Below are positions 10,832 through 23,900 of a DNA stretch of 64,000 nucleotides, in pieces (positions within the stretch are counted from its first letter, which is position 1; each line of letters starts with the position of its first letter). The DNA lies in NCBI GenBank assembly GCA_030323885.1, contig CM059189.1, positions 52,363,661 through 52,427,660 on the forward strand, in the 5' to 3' direction. The translations under genes were made by a program, and so were the position numbers. Source of the stretch: Branchipolynoe longqiensis (taxonomy: Eukaryota; Annelida; Polychaeta; Phyllodocida; Polynoidae). The notes below the pieces were generated by a model. It was not told the DNA's origin. It worked only from the letters and a program-made list of their open reading frames with translations, and did no database searches.

Positions 10832-11869
10832 TTACTTGACTGCCGCTCTCCATTTAGCTCTCTGCTGTGAGAGTTGTGTCCATGAGTCGGTCTTAATGTC
10901 TCTCAGCTTCAGGTTTCTCTTGATGGTATCTTTGAACCGGAGACGGGGGCGCCCTCTCTTTCTGTAGCCAGAAGACAGTTGAGAATAGAGGATCTGCTTT
11001 GGTAGCCTGTCTGATGACATCCTCATGAGGTGTCCAGTCCACCGGAGATTCTTTTTGATCAGAAGATCTTCCATAGAGGGCAGCCCCATCCGTTCGAGTA
11101 TTTCCTTATTCGTCACTTTGTCCTTCCAGGTTAGCCTCATGATTGAACGCAGATGTCGCATCATGAAGGCATGCAGCTTTTTCACCTGCTGTCTGTACGC
11201 TGTCCAGGCCTCGGCTCCGTATAGTAGGGTGGATAGCACGATTGCGCGGTAGATCTTACCTTTGACCCGAATGGACACATGGTGGTTGTTCCAGAGTCTC
11301 TGGCGTAGTCGGCCGAAAGATGCGCTAGCCTTGGCCATCCTCCTCTGTATCTCAGCATCAATGCGTCCATCACTTGATATAGTGCATCCGAGATAGGTGA
11401 ATTCCGGAACAGAGTTCAGCTTGTTTCCGTCAACCATGATCTCCTCCTCTCGGGTTCTTGTAGAGTTGGGTTGGTACAGCACCTCCGTCTTCTTGATGTT
11501 AATTTTCAGGCCAAACTTCTTTGATGCATCGGAGAAAGCGTCCACTATTTTCTGGGTCTCTTCAGCAGAGTGGGCAACCAGTGCACTGTCATCTGCGAAT
11601 AGTAGCTCTCTCACCAGTATCTGAGTAGTCTTGGTCTTCGCTCTGAAGTGTGCGACATTGAATAGGTCAGCGCTCTGTCTGGACTGTATATAGATGCCAT
11701 CCCCCATGTCTCGGAAAGCCTCGTCTAGCATTGCTGATAGGAAGATGGAGAAGAGCGTGGGGGCCAGTACACAACCTTGCTTGACCCCATTGGTAACCCC
11801 AAACGATTCCGAGACTTCCCCTCCAGCACTAACGTTCGCCATCATTCCTGTATGTAGAGCCTCGATCAT
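10832..11869 (-). pseudogene. RTE reverse transcriptase, C-terminal part
   Basis: Continues the RT after the frameshift. Visible motifs are GVKQGCVLAPTLF, the catalytic FADDSALVAH and the downstream FTYLGCTISSDG, followed by the conserved C-terminal region with LLYGAEAWT, RWTGHLMRM and KRGRPRLRFKD. In this class the RT copies the element's RNA at a nicked target (target-primed reverse transcription). Together with the upstream frame it would make one polyprotein; here it cannot be translated as one. Confidence 0.88.
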
Positions 11870-11901
11870 AGTTGTGAACTTCTCTGGGCATCCATACTTC
11901 C

Positions 11902-13893
11902 TCAGTAGCTGCCATAGCCGGTCCTCCCGACTGTATCAAATGCCTTAGTGAAATCGACAAATACCATGTACAGTGGTCGGTCCTGCTCAATGCACTTTTC
12001 TTGTAGCTGTCGGAGACAAAATATCATATCCACAGTGCTCCGGTTACCTCTGAAGCCACACTGTGACTCTGGAACTACACCAGGTGTTATGTGAATAGAT
12101 AGTCTGTTGAGTAGGATCCTGGCGAAGATCTTCCCTGCTATGGAAAGAAGAGAGATTCCTCTATAGTTCCCACAGTCTGTTCGATCACCTTTCTTGTAGA
12201 TGGTTACAATGCTGGCATCCTTCCATGCTTGGGGTACAGAACCCTCCTCCCAGGCATTGGTGATTAGTTGGTGCAGTCTTTTGAGCAGATTGTCTCCTCC
12301 ATGCTTCCATACCTCGGCAGGAATCTCATCGAGGCATGTTTTGGTAATGCGCTGCTGGATGTTGTTCAGAGCTTCGTGATCTATGTCGCCAGGGACGTTG
12401 AGTAGCTTCTGGAAGTGTTCGCTCCATCTTGCCACAACTCTCTTGCTGTCGGAAAAGGTCTCCGTTCCATCTGTTGATTTCAGGTGAACAGCTCCCTTCT
12501 TCACGGGTCCCCACACTTCCTTCAGTCCGCTGTAGAAGCCCTTCATGTTGTTTCTGTCTGCAGCTCTCTGCAGCTCCTCTGCCTTCATTTCCCACCAGTC
12601 TGACTTCAATGCACGGGTGCATTTTTGTAGCAATCTGCAGGCATCTTTGTATGCTGCAGTGGTGGATCTAGTGTTCCTGGTCTGCAACACTCTCTGGTGG
12701 GCTTGGTCTCTTCTGCTCATAAGATTCTGTAGCTCCTGATTGTTGGGGTCGAACCAGTCCTGATGTTTTCTGTCTGGCTTGCCGAGATAAGTTTTAGCTG
12801 TGTTGTATACAACCTGCTGCAACGCTGCCCATTCCTCATCTGGTGTTGGGCTTTCCTTCTCCTCCCATTGTGCGAGAGCGCTGTCCATCTCCCGCTTGAA
12901 GCTCTCCCTGTGACTGATGGTACTTAATTTTGCTGTGTTGAGCTTTGTCGGTTTATTTGTCCCTTGCCTGTTGTGTTTTTCTCGTATTCTGAATGCCACT
13001 TTTGACCTTAGCATCTGGTGATCGGTCCAGCAGTTAGCTCCACGCATGGCTCGAGTACTGTGGATGTCCATCTTATCCCGGCACCTTGTGATGATGAAGT
13101 CGATCATATGCCAGTGCCTGGAACGAGGATGCATCCAAGTGGTCTTGCGTTCATCCTTCTGCTTGAACATGGTGTTTGTTACTATCAGTTCGAACTCAGA
13201 GCACAAAGCCAGTAGGAGCTCACCATTGGAGTTGCATTTCCCGATTCCATGTTTGCCCATGACCAAGGGCCACTTGTCATTGTCTCTTCCTATCCTTGCA
13301 TTGAAGTCTCCTATCAGCAGTAGCTTATCCGTGTGAGGGATGTCACTGAGCGTACTTGCCAGCTGGTTGTAGAAGGCCTCCTTGTTATCATCTGGGTTTG
13401 TCATTGTTGGAGCGTACACACTGATAATTGTAGCAAAGTTGTCCTTGCTCAAAGGTAGTCTCATCGTCATGATTCTGTCACTTACTGGCCGTGGCATTTC
13501 TGTCAGCTTTGTGACGATGTCCTTTTTGATAGCAAAGCCCACTCCTGCCTCCCTTCTCTCTCCTTCGGGTTTGCCACTCCAGAAGAAAGAGTATTCCAGG
13601 TCATTGAGACTACCAGACTCTGAGAACCTTGTTTCGCATAGGGCGGCAATGTCGATGTTGTATTTTGCCAGTTCCATTGCTACTAGTGCCGTACGTCTTT
13701 CTGGTCGGTCAGCTGCTTCTCGGTCGAGAAGAGTCCTGACGTTCCATTGGGCAATTGTCAGTAGTTGTGTTGTGTTGCGTTGTGTTCCTCCTAGCTGATT
13801 TTCCGCTGTCGACGGAAGATGAGCTCGAGCAGCGCGGTCCTTGATAACCCGGGCGACGACCGAGCCGGTATGGTGTTTTGTGCGGTTGTACAT
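11902..13893 (-). pseudogene. RTE endonuclease and reverse transcriptase, N-terminal part
   Basis: The first in-frame ATG is at 13893; the open frame extends to 13971 only with a non-ATG start. AP-endonuclease signatures are present: QWNVRTLLD, ALCETRF, GDFNARIGRD, HMIDFIITR and DHQMLRSKV. RT motifs follow: NYRGISLLSIAGKI, QCGFRGNRSTVD and FVDFTKAFDTV. The frame then runs into a stop at 11902 because of an indel near 11925. The protein type is often annotated as craniofacial development protein 2-like, which is an RTE/BovB-type product. Apart from the frameshift the domain motifs look intact, so insertion was probably fairly recent. Confidence 0.88.
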
Positions 13894-14209
13894 TTCATGA
13901 AAGCTGCCTGCAAAAGTGTTGAAGTGCTGCTGGCTTTTGCAAGTTACCAGCGGCACTCTCTCGGGGAGCAAATAGAGGTTTCACACCGGCAAGAACATGT
14001 CAAGACAGGCGCAAAACTATTTGTCCCTGCAGTGGCTGGTCGGGAGATGTTGGGAGTTCCATACATCAACCGCCCTTAATGCTGCCACAGTGACATGGTT
14101 TTCTGTTTAGGGTTTGCTCCCTTAGCCTTCGGTTCTGTCAAGGACCTGTACCACAAGGCAGTGGTTTAGAACTCTGCAAGGCAGGGGCGTCAAACTCCCT
14201 GAGGTATTG

Positions 14210-14727
14210 CTTATGCGGCCCCCTAAACCCCCTGCCGAAATTAGGAGTACACATCGTTAAAGGTTTAGCTATACCCCTGTAAGTGCACAAGTGTCATCTC
14301 TAAAGTCATCAGTCATAAAGTGTAGAACCTATTTTTCTGAAATATATTTATTTTCCAGTAGCTTTGTGCTGAGTTATGTTTTAGATAGGCTACCGTTTTG
14401 CTGAGGTCCTACACGAAACACTAGTTACTACACGACAGTTTGGCCTGCCACCTGACGCATCTATTTGAACCAAAATGGGCGCTCAAGCCCCTGGTGTCAA
14501 CTGGCGGAACGAAAGAGGAGAGCTTTCGCTGGTGCAGGTTTAGTGCTAACACATCCAAAGTATCAGCTATGGAGAAATTATCAAATCAAATATCGTTTGA
14601 CAAAACAGGCTACGTCTGACCAATCACAAACGAGAACACATTTACACACAAATGCGGTAAATACGGATTAAATCCTGTAAAGTTTCATCTAAATGAAACA
14701 CGCGGTTTCATTGATTTAGTGATTGCA
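14210..14727. other. 5' flank of the ten-exon gene
   Basis: Holds no recognised repeat or conserved promoter element. The frame of exon 1 stays open for some way upstream, but the first in-frame ATG is at 14728. Confidence 0.4.
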
Positions 14728-14924
14728 ATGTCGTCTGGAATTGAAAAGGAAGTTTTACGAAAAATAGAGGATGTAGGATTCACAGTGCCAAATGTCCCGG
14801 CCCTGAGGGAATGTAGTGAAGACGACCTGAATGCTTTGTTTATTTCCCTGGTCACAGTTTACGATGAAAGTTGGACCATTAACGCGTTGAAAGGGACTAA
14901 CTATGTCCGGAAAATATTGCTGAG
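14728..14924 (+). CDS. Exon 1 of the coiled-coil gene
   Basis: Begins MSSGIEKEVLRKIEDVGF; 65 codons plus two bases (phase 2). The donor is AG|GTAACT. The spliced codon joins to exon 2 as Arg. Confidence 0.75.
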
Positions 14925-17900
14925 GTAACTTCACAATTCAGACATAAGTCGCGGGAAGTGCACGTTTCTTATCAATTATAATCATGCGCGATATTATATG
15001 ACTATGAGGAATATGATATCCAAATAACACTCCAGTCATGGTCCTGGATCATGGACATGGATGGTGTATCAAACTATCATATTCAATGTCTAGCAATCAT
15101 CTGCAATGTGGACAACATTTTCAAACCAAACCTATCTGAAAATGAATGGCATTCCATTGTTGGAAAGAGCTTTGAAAACTGTACAAGAAAATCCAACAAT
15201 TGTGTCAATCGGTTGATTATTAAGTGTGCTAGAGCTATTTCAATTTCGATAATGAGGGGTAATTTCCTGCCATTATTTTAATGCTTTAGCATTGCAAGTG
15301 TGTGACCCAAAATCTAGATATTTAGACTTTAGTCAATTTTTATTCTAACTTGCTTAATAATCGATACATCTCACTGAAATTTTCGGTGTAAGTAGATAGA
15401 TCCCTAGCTGCTCTGTTGATTTCACCCATTAAAATAAAAGTGACTTGGAGGATATATGCCATTGAAATAAAACCAAATGAATACATTAGTGATTTAGAAG
15501 GAAGTTATAGAAATTTCTCATTGTTTAATGAGTATATCCATGGGTCCATTGTAACTACTTTCATCATAAGAATCTCATTAATACGTCAACTTACAAGTAA
15601 GTCTAGTATAACTATCATATATCCATGAAATGTGAAGTTTTCTTCCTTTGTTTTAATGTTTTAGCATTACAAGTGTGACCCAAAACCTATATATTTAATA
15701 ATTTAGTAATTTTTTGTTCTAACTTCCTAAATAATCGAGATATCTGAATGAAATTTTCAGTGTTAGTAGATGGCTATCTCCTCTGTCGATTCCACCCATT
15801 AGAATAACAGTAAATGCAAACATTAGTGACATATTTGTGGATTTTTGGTTGTCATTGATATGATTGATCTTATAACACTGAAAATTTGGGGACCTAGCAA
15901 AGTACCTTTTCGACCTTACAGCATCATGAAACTTCACACAATGGTCAATTAATAACAGATTTAAATGTCCATATACCTTTTAAAGCTACCCAAGATATAT
16001 AGAAGGTGGTGTTTGAGTGTTGAAATCAAGTCAAATCTTCTGAATGTGCACAGACACAGAAAATGTGAACGGATTTTCAAATTGTAAACATGAGGTTGTA
16101 GATGGACATTTTTATCTACATCATAGGCTGAAAGTCACGGGGATACCCCCTAAGAGGCACTGAAAAGAAAGCATTTTGAGGGAACCCTCTGTTATCAGAA
16201 CGATTTTTTCAGGAACAGATATTTGGCAGAAAACGGCCGTCGCGTAGCGCGGACGTGCACGTACCTACAATGTCAATGATGATATAATTCAGTACTAACT
16301 AAGTAACTTCACTCATAGGTATGTGCCAACAAAATTCAAACTCCTTTGATAATAAAACAGAAGGCACCACTAGAAAGAGCTTGAAAAGCCCTTTAGCATG
16401 ACACCAAGATTATGAGAATAGGTGGACTATTAAGGAAGTTATACTTACAGCGTTTTCCAACTCTGAAATTGGTCCTTATTTTCTTCCATTAAATTATGGT
16501 ATAAGCACTAGATTTCTGTGACCGAAATTTATGACTATTATGGGAAGATGCATGTACTTTCTTTAATAATTGAGATATCTAGATGAAATTTGGACTGAAG
16601 CTAGATTAAGGCATGTTCTATTGATATAATTCAATAAAGTGACATTTAAGTGACCTGAAACAAAGTAAAGTGACCTGAAACTACATTTCTGTGACTGAAA
16701 TCCATGTACTTTCTTTAATAATTGAGATATCTTGATGAAACTTTCAGTGAAGCTAGGTTAATTCATGTTCTATTGATACAATTCAATAAAATGATATTTG
16801 AAACAAAATAAGTGACAAGAAAATAACATTTGTGGTTAATTAGCGAACTCCATGACCGTTTGTTCACAACATACTTCATGAAGGTAAATCAACAAATCAC
16901 GATCAAGAGTCATTCTCAATATATCAGTTAAGCATAAGATCATCATATTTGAGATCAGCTGCCAAGGCAAAGAATGCTACGTCATAATCAGTAGCATTGT
17001 CATAAGACTCATTCTCTGACCAATAAGCCACCACATACTTTTTCGCCTTAGATTGTGATAAACACAAGCACATACCTGTTGCATTCCTGAATGCGCCAAT
17101 CATGATGGACTCATCATAATTTCCCCAAACTCAACAGTATATAAGATTAATAATGGTTACTCATGACAGTCCATGTTTTAAATGTTTCAGATTGATATAA
17201 AAGGGTGAATTTGCAGGTTGAAATTGAGTGAAACTTTTGAAGTTGTTATTGGAATAGCAAAACTTGACCAAATTAAAATATTTTTAAATTAAGCTGTAAA
17301 GGGATTCCCATACTACATAATAGACTAGGAATACCTAAGATTAACCAACGCAAACTGACCATAGAGGCATTTTTCTACACCCCTCCACAAACAAGGTGGG
17401 ATTTGCTGGATCAGTTTTGTGGTAAGAAAATATCCACCGCTGGTCGGCGGTTTGGCACATACATAATCATACAGTAACATACTGTGTACCATGTCCACGA
17501 TCGGATACAAACAATCCAGCTACTAACTCAGTAACTGGTTCAGTTAGTGAGTTACTGAGTCTGAGTTAGGCCAAATAAAAAATAAGGATGGTGATGGTGA
17601 TCTTCCCCGCCCGTGTCTGAAAAATCGCCCGTCCCTGATTTTTGTTGGGCAAAAAACTGTAAAAAATATGTCGAGGCTAGCAGCAATTCAACTCTCATAA
17701 GTAGCAATATGGACACAATTTTCAAACCACACCAATCTGAAAATGCATTGTTGGAAAGACCTTTGAAAACCATACAAGAAAATCCAACAATCATGTCAAT
17801 CGTTTGATTATTAAGGCCATAAGGGTGCTAAAGCTATTTCAATTTTGGTAATGAGTAATTTTCTGCCTTTGCTTTAGCATTACAAGTGTGTGACCCAAAA

Positions 17901-20900
17901 TCTAGATTCTTAGTAAATTTTTGTTCTAACTTGCTTAATAATCGATATACCTCACTGACGTTTTCAGTGTAAGTAGATGACTATCTGCGCTGTCGATTCC
18001 ACCCATTAAAATAAAAGTAAATGAATACATTAGTGATTCAGAAAGGTTATAGAAATTTCTCATTGTGTAATGAGTATATATCCATTGGTCCATTGTTACT
18101 ACTTTCATCCTTACCTTCGTATTGTTAGATTTATAAAAATCTCAGTAATACGTCAACTTACAAGTAAGTCTAGTATAACTATCATATATCCATGAAACGC
18201 AAGTTTTCTTGCTTTGTTTTAATGTTTTAGTATTACAAGTGTGTGACCCAAAATCTATATATTTAATAATTTTGTAATTTTTTGTTCTAACTTCCTAAAT
18301 AATCGAGATATTTAAATGAAATTTCCAGTGTAAGTAGATTCCTATCTGCTCTGTCGATTCCACCATTAAAAAAAAGTAAATGCATACATTAGTGACATAT
18401 TTGTGGATTTTCAGTCGTCATTGAAATGATTGATCTTATAACACTGAAACTTTGGGGACCTAGCAAAGTACCTTTTCGACCTTATACCATCATGAAACTT
18501 CACACAATGGTCAATTAATAACAGATTTAAATGACTGCCTACTTTGTAAAGATGCCCAAGATATATAGAAGGTGGAGTTTGAGCATTGAAATCAAGTCAA
18601 ATCTTCTGAATACGCACAAACACGGAAAACATGAACAGATTTGCAAATTGTAAATGCACGGTTGTACTTGTAGAGGGACATTTTATCTACATCATAGGCT
18701 GGAATTCCTGTGGATAGCCCATAAGAGCCAATGAAAATCAAGCATTTTGGAGCACCCCTCTGTTATTAGACAGTCTATTCCAGGAAAAGTTATTTGGCAG
18801 AAAACGGCCATCGTGTAGCGCGCGGGCGTGCACATACCTATCATAAGCACACATGTGACACAATCTCAGAATCTAAATCTGTGCAACATAGCAATAGGTA
18901 TATCAGCTAAAATGTCAAAACTCCACAAATAAGACAAACCTTTTGGAATGGTCGTGTTAAGGGGAGACACTGGTGATTTTCGGGTGATTTCCGCATCTCA
19001 AAAACTATTAAGGATAGAGCTTTGAAAATTGGAGCACACATTCTTTGTATCAAGAGAAGCATATCGGCAGAGTTTCAAAGCTCTATCTTGAGTAGGGGTC
19101 ATATGATGAAGGATCTTGCAAAGAAAAAAATCTAAATTTTACCCCCTCCAGGAAGTATACTGAATCAGTGAATGTGCCTAGATTTGCCTGAATCAAGTTA
19201 TTATATGAAGAACTGGTCCAGTTCAGTGCAATAAGGTGGTTTGTGAATTTATATATGTCATTACCAACATGTCCCTACATGATGAACCAGAGGTAACAAA
19301 AATTCAATGGTCAATTTTTGTGTCTCCATCCCTAGCTCTTGACCTATGAAAGATACAGTGTTTTTAACCATCTTATTGCACTCAGCAGCAACTTTTACAT
19401 AAGACTGCCAAGTTTCAACTTTCTGCTACAATTATAACTTATATTTTTAGAGGGGGCAAATTGGCAAAACTCTGGGAAAAGCAGTTCTGAGAAAACGAGC
19501 TTCAAAGTTCAGAAAGTGTTTCTTTCAAATGTTAAAGTCCAGTATCATCATCTAGAATTCCATATTATATACACAAATATCCAGTCAAGTAATTATCTGT
19601 CCAAAAAACATATCATTTACACCAAATTAGTACACCAAAAACCAAAAATCAACAGTTTCACCCGAAATTCATGTTCCGATCACCTGTGTGCCCCATTAAG
19701 ACAAAGTCCGATCTGTTTGAATTGTTAAAACATTAAACAAATATTTTGGCCTTAGTGTTACTGTTACTTCCAGTTACCAGTAATTAGTCGTTACATTATT
19801 ATCATGTGTGTATATGGCACCAGACGGGATGGCCGAATGAGTTAGAGCGTCCGTCTCCCGTGCTGGTAGGTCGTGGGTTCGAGTCCCGGTCGAGTCAAAC
19901 CAATGACTTTAAAATTGATACTTGTCGCTTCCTAGCCGGGCGCTCGGCATTATTAGGATAGGGCAAGGACTGGTGTGCTCAGTGTCAGGATAATGTGACT
20001 GAGTGGGATACCAGGTCATGGTGCCGGCGGCCTGGTTTCCCAGTGGGACAGCACTATAAAGTCGCCATGAGTGCGCACTGTCACAAGTCGGTACCCGTCC
20101 TGATATGACCTTAGATGTTGCTAGGACGTAAAACAACAACAAACAAACAAACAAACATCATGTGTGTATATTTATTTAGTTGGACACCTTCGACCTTGCT
20201 TCCATGCTTGGCAGCTGTTACTTATTTATAATATATTATGCCACATGTGCTTCTGAGCTTTTGACTTATACATTTAGTGATATGTCATGTGACTACAATC
20301 CACATATGACCAGTCGCATGTCAAGCGATCACTAGGTACAATTTTCACTTCTAATACTAGTAACAGCACTAGTAGTAGTAACTTACAGATCCTCTTCTGG
20401 ATGATCCTAGGCCCTATTGGGCCTCTAAGTCTAATGCCAGCTCGTTTTGGTAAACAAATATATTTTTTGAACACATGGAGGTCGATGGAGTGCTGAAGTC
20501 ATAATTGTGGGTGTCCTCTCCAATGTCTATCCAGCCTTCTCTCAAATGCTTCTACCGTTGGTGCTTCAACCACTTGATCTGGGATGAGTAGACGTGAATG
20601 ACGACCATGGAATATTTGTTTGTTTGTTGTTGTTTTACATCCTAGCAACATCTATGGTCATATCAGGACGGATACCGACTTGTGGTAGTGCGCACTCATG
20701 GCGACTTTATAGTGCTGTCCCACTGGGAAACCAGGCCACCGGCACCATGACCTGGCATCCCACTCAGTCACATTATCCTCGCACCTGTCCTAATAATGCC
20801 GAGCGCCTGGCAAGGAAGCGACAAGTATCAATTTTTACGTCATTGGTTTGACTCGACCGGGGTTCGAACCCACGATCTACCAGCACGGGAGACGGACACT

Positions 20901-23900
20901 CTAACTCATTCGGCCATCCCGTCTGGTCACCATGGAATGACTGCAGAAGGAACTAGCTATCACATGACATGTTAGATACAAATTCCTCCCCTCCCCCGAC
21001 TGAACAGTTGTGGAGTGGTGACAAAATAACGCCCCGTACTGATATGACCTTAGATGTTGCTAGGACGTAAAACAACAACAAACAAACAAAATAACGTAAC
21101 TCTTTTGTATGAAGGCAATATGGTGATATACCTTAGGCTGTGACGAAATCACTTTAACTAAATTAATGTTTTTAGGTACCTGCGGTTGATGGAGTTGGGC
21201 TACCTCATCACTTCGCCTGACAGTATAAAACCAAAGAACCCAGCCATGTTGCGGTGCTTGAGTGCACTCACCGATAAACTCTTTGAAAAGTATGGGAATC
21301 GTCTCCAACTTCGAGTTCGGCAAGCCTTGAAATCCAATCCCAGCACCACTAGCAACCGTAAAGTTGAGAAGAACAAGCCTGCCATTGTCTCGGTAAGGTT
21401 CACATCAAGACACTGGTACTTTCACGATGGATATTTCTACAATTTTTCCCATTTAGGCCAAATAAAAGAAAAATACTTGTTTAGCATCCCCGCCCGACCT
21501 GAGTCTGCTGAGAAATGCCACTGACCTCCAAATACTTATTAAAAACAAAAACCCCTTCAAACAAAATATCAAAATTCAAAACAATGCTTAATACATTGTC
21601 ACGTTAAATACATGTAGTTGAGCTTTCAGTTGAATATAGATTTTATAGTAATTTTAATGTTTTCTAAAAAATCAAAATCAAAACCTCCCGCCCGACGTGG
21701 AAAAATTGAAATGGGTGGACGCTAAACAAGTATTTTGTTGTGTGGCCTTATGTCTAAAAACTAATTTACCCTATTAGAACAATTTAAATATAGGTATTTA
21801 CGTGGCTATAATTCCATATACTTTGTTTTGTTGTTTCCTTTCAAGCTCTGTTATTTGTTTCCCCCCCCCCCCCACACCCCCCTTCTTCATTTCTTAACAC
21901 CCGTTTTGCAGACCATAGAGATATTTTAAGGCTGAAGGCTGCATTCCTTACACGCGGTATGCGGCATGCGAATGCGACAAAAAATGGAAAAGCATCTGAG
22001 TGAATGGGGGTGATTCCATGCCTCCGAATGCAAATGCGGCAACTGAATCAGTCCATGTAGCCATCGGTGCGGCATGCGAATGCTGCTGCGTTTGCCATAG
22101 AAAATAGTTGTGAGAAACCTGACACTATGTGTGGGTGTGGGTGAAAGGAATCAACCTGTTTGCATGCCACATTCGCATTCACATGCTGCATACCGCGTGT
22201 AAGGAATCCTAGCTTAAGACTTTTGTCAAAGATATGATTTTTCTACATATTTATGTAATAAGATAATTATTTGCATGTTTGTAAATGTCACTTGCGAGCT
22301 TAACTATTTTTGTTGTTGGTAAATATGTTTATTCTGCTGAATAAGTCTTTTGTCAGTGCCGAAGCACTGGTCTTCCAGCCATTTTTCAATTCAGGGTTAT
22401 TTACACAAAAGGTATATAGAATAAGGTGTACAATAACTGTTGAATACACAATTTGCACCACGTAACACAATGAAATTCTGAAACTCAAATGTTCCATAAC
22501 AATAGGGTGACAGTAATGTCATATAACCAGATCAATATTAGTCAGATCAATGTGAGTATTTGCATAGTATTTAGAATGTAAGCAGACGTTATCTTCTGTA
22601 TTCAGTTAGTAAACTTGTAGTAAGTTTTAATGTTCAGTTGCAGTTAGGCAAGCGGTATATAAATGTTGGTTTGTTAGGAAAATTCTAGTGTAACTCTAAT
22701 GTAGTTAGTTATGTGAGTTTATGAATTATGTTGTTGGGTGGGGTTGTTAATAATACACAGACCAGCTGTGACCAGTGAAGCAGTGGGACCAATCCCAGTG
22801 CATTTAGGTCTTAAATTTTACATTTTTACCTGGACTGACTCTGTCATCGTATATGGTTGACTGGAGATAACAGAGGGACAGCAACAAATTAAAAAAGCGG
22901 TGGGTGGGGGGAGAAACCGAGGCTGAGGGTTTGGTGGTCTGCCACTTACGGTATGGTGATGCCATGGAACATACTTTACTGCAACTGCATAAGGGCCTGC
23001 CCAATCCGATGTACTCTTAGTGAGTTTTTAAATTCTAGGTAAGAGGACGCTGCCCTGGTTCTGGTTGGTAGGTTGTTCCACATCATGCTGCCTTTGTAAA
23101 TTGGTGCTTTAATTAGTTTGTTTGTGGAAGGCTTGGGGACTTTGAGTAGAGTGGAATCAGCCCGTTTAGTATTCCTTTTTGTGTTTTCTATATATTGGGT
23201 ATCTCTAGCTATTCTGTACATAAGCCTTAGGCTTTGCCTTAAACAATTGTATGACTGTGATACTAATCAGGAAGACTCATGCACTTCGGAACCATTGGCT
23301 CTTACCTTATTCTAAACGCGTTCTTTCCACCTTTTTAGTTAAAGAGGCATAGTTCGATGAAAACAGCTCATTTTCAAAACCAAAATACTGACCTAGATTT
23401 GAATCGCTACATCTAACTTAGATACTGATGCATTTATTAAGCATTTGTTGTCACATAGAAGGGTCAATTTAATAGAATCTATTACTGCAGAAGCCTATGG
23501 TGTCAGTTTTGGCATGCTTGCCAAAATTAATTTAAAGTATCTCGAAAGTTATCCCTTTAAAATAAAAGTTACTTCAAACTACAGTAAGATAGATTATAAT
23601 GATCAACCTAATATATTTATCTCAGAAAATGAGCAACACTCAAAACCATCTGACTATGCAACTTTAGCATATTCATTGTGTTCTTTCATATGTCTACTAT
23701 GGCGAATGACTATTAATTATAGCTGTTTTATTTTTAAATCAGGAACCACTGACTCCACCTCGTGTTCCTAAGACTCCTACAGGTTTGAGTAGAAGTGCAG
23801 TGAAACTTTTAAATGTAAGTAAGGTTAGATATATATGTTCTTGAAGATTTATACTGCCTGTCATGGATAATTCTGAATAGACTTGTTTTCACCATTAGAC

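Larger units (their letters stand above)
10776..14209 (-). mobile_element. RTE-like non-LTR retrotransposon, nearly full length
   Basis: About 3.4 kb on the minus strand: a 5' leader (about 14209-13894) matching the two short derivatives at 2422 and 38020, a coding region with endonuclease and reverse transcriptase, and a short 3' end terminating in (ATG)n at 10776-10800. The short 3' UTR, trinucleotide tail and AP endonuclease plus RT without a separate ORF1 fit the RTE clade. One frameshift near 11925 breaks the reading frame. There is no host gene on this strand. Confidence 0.9.
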
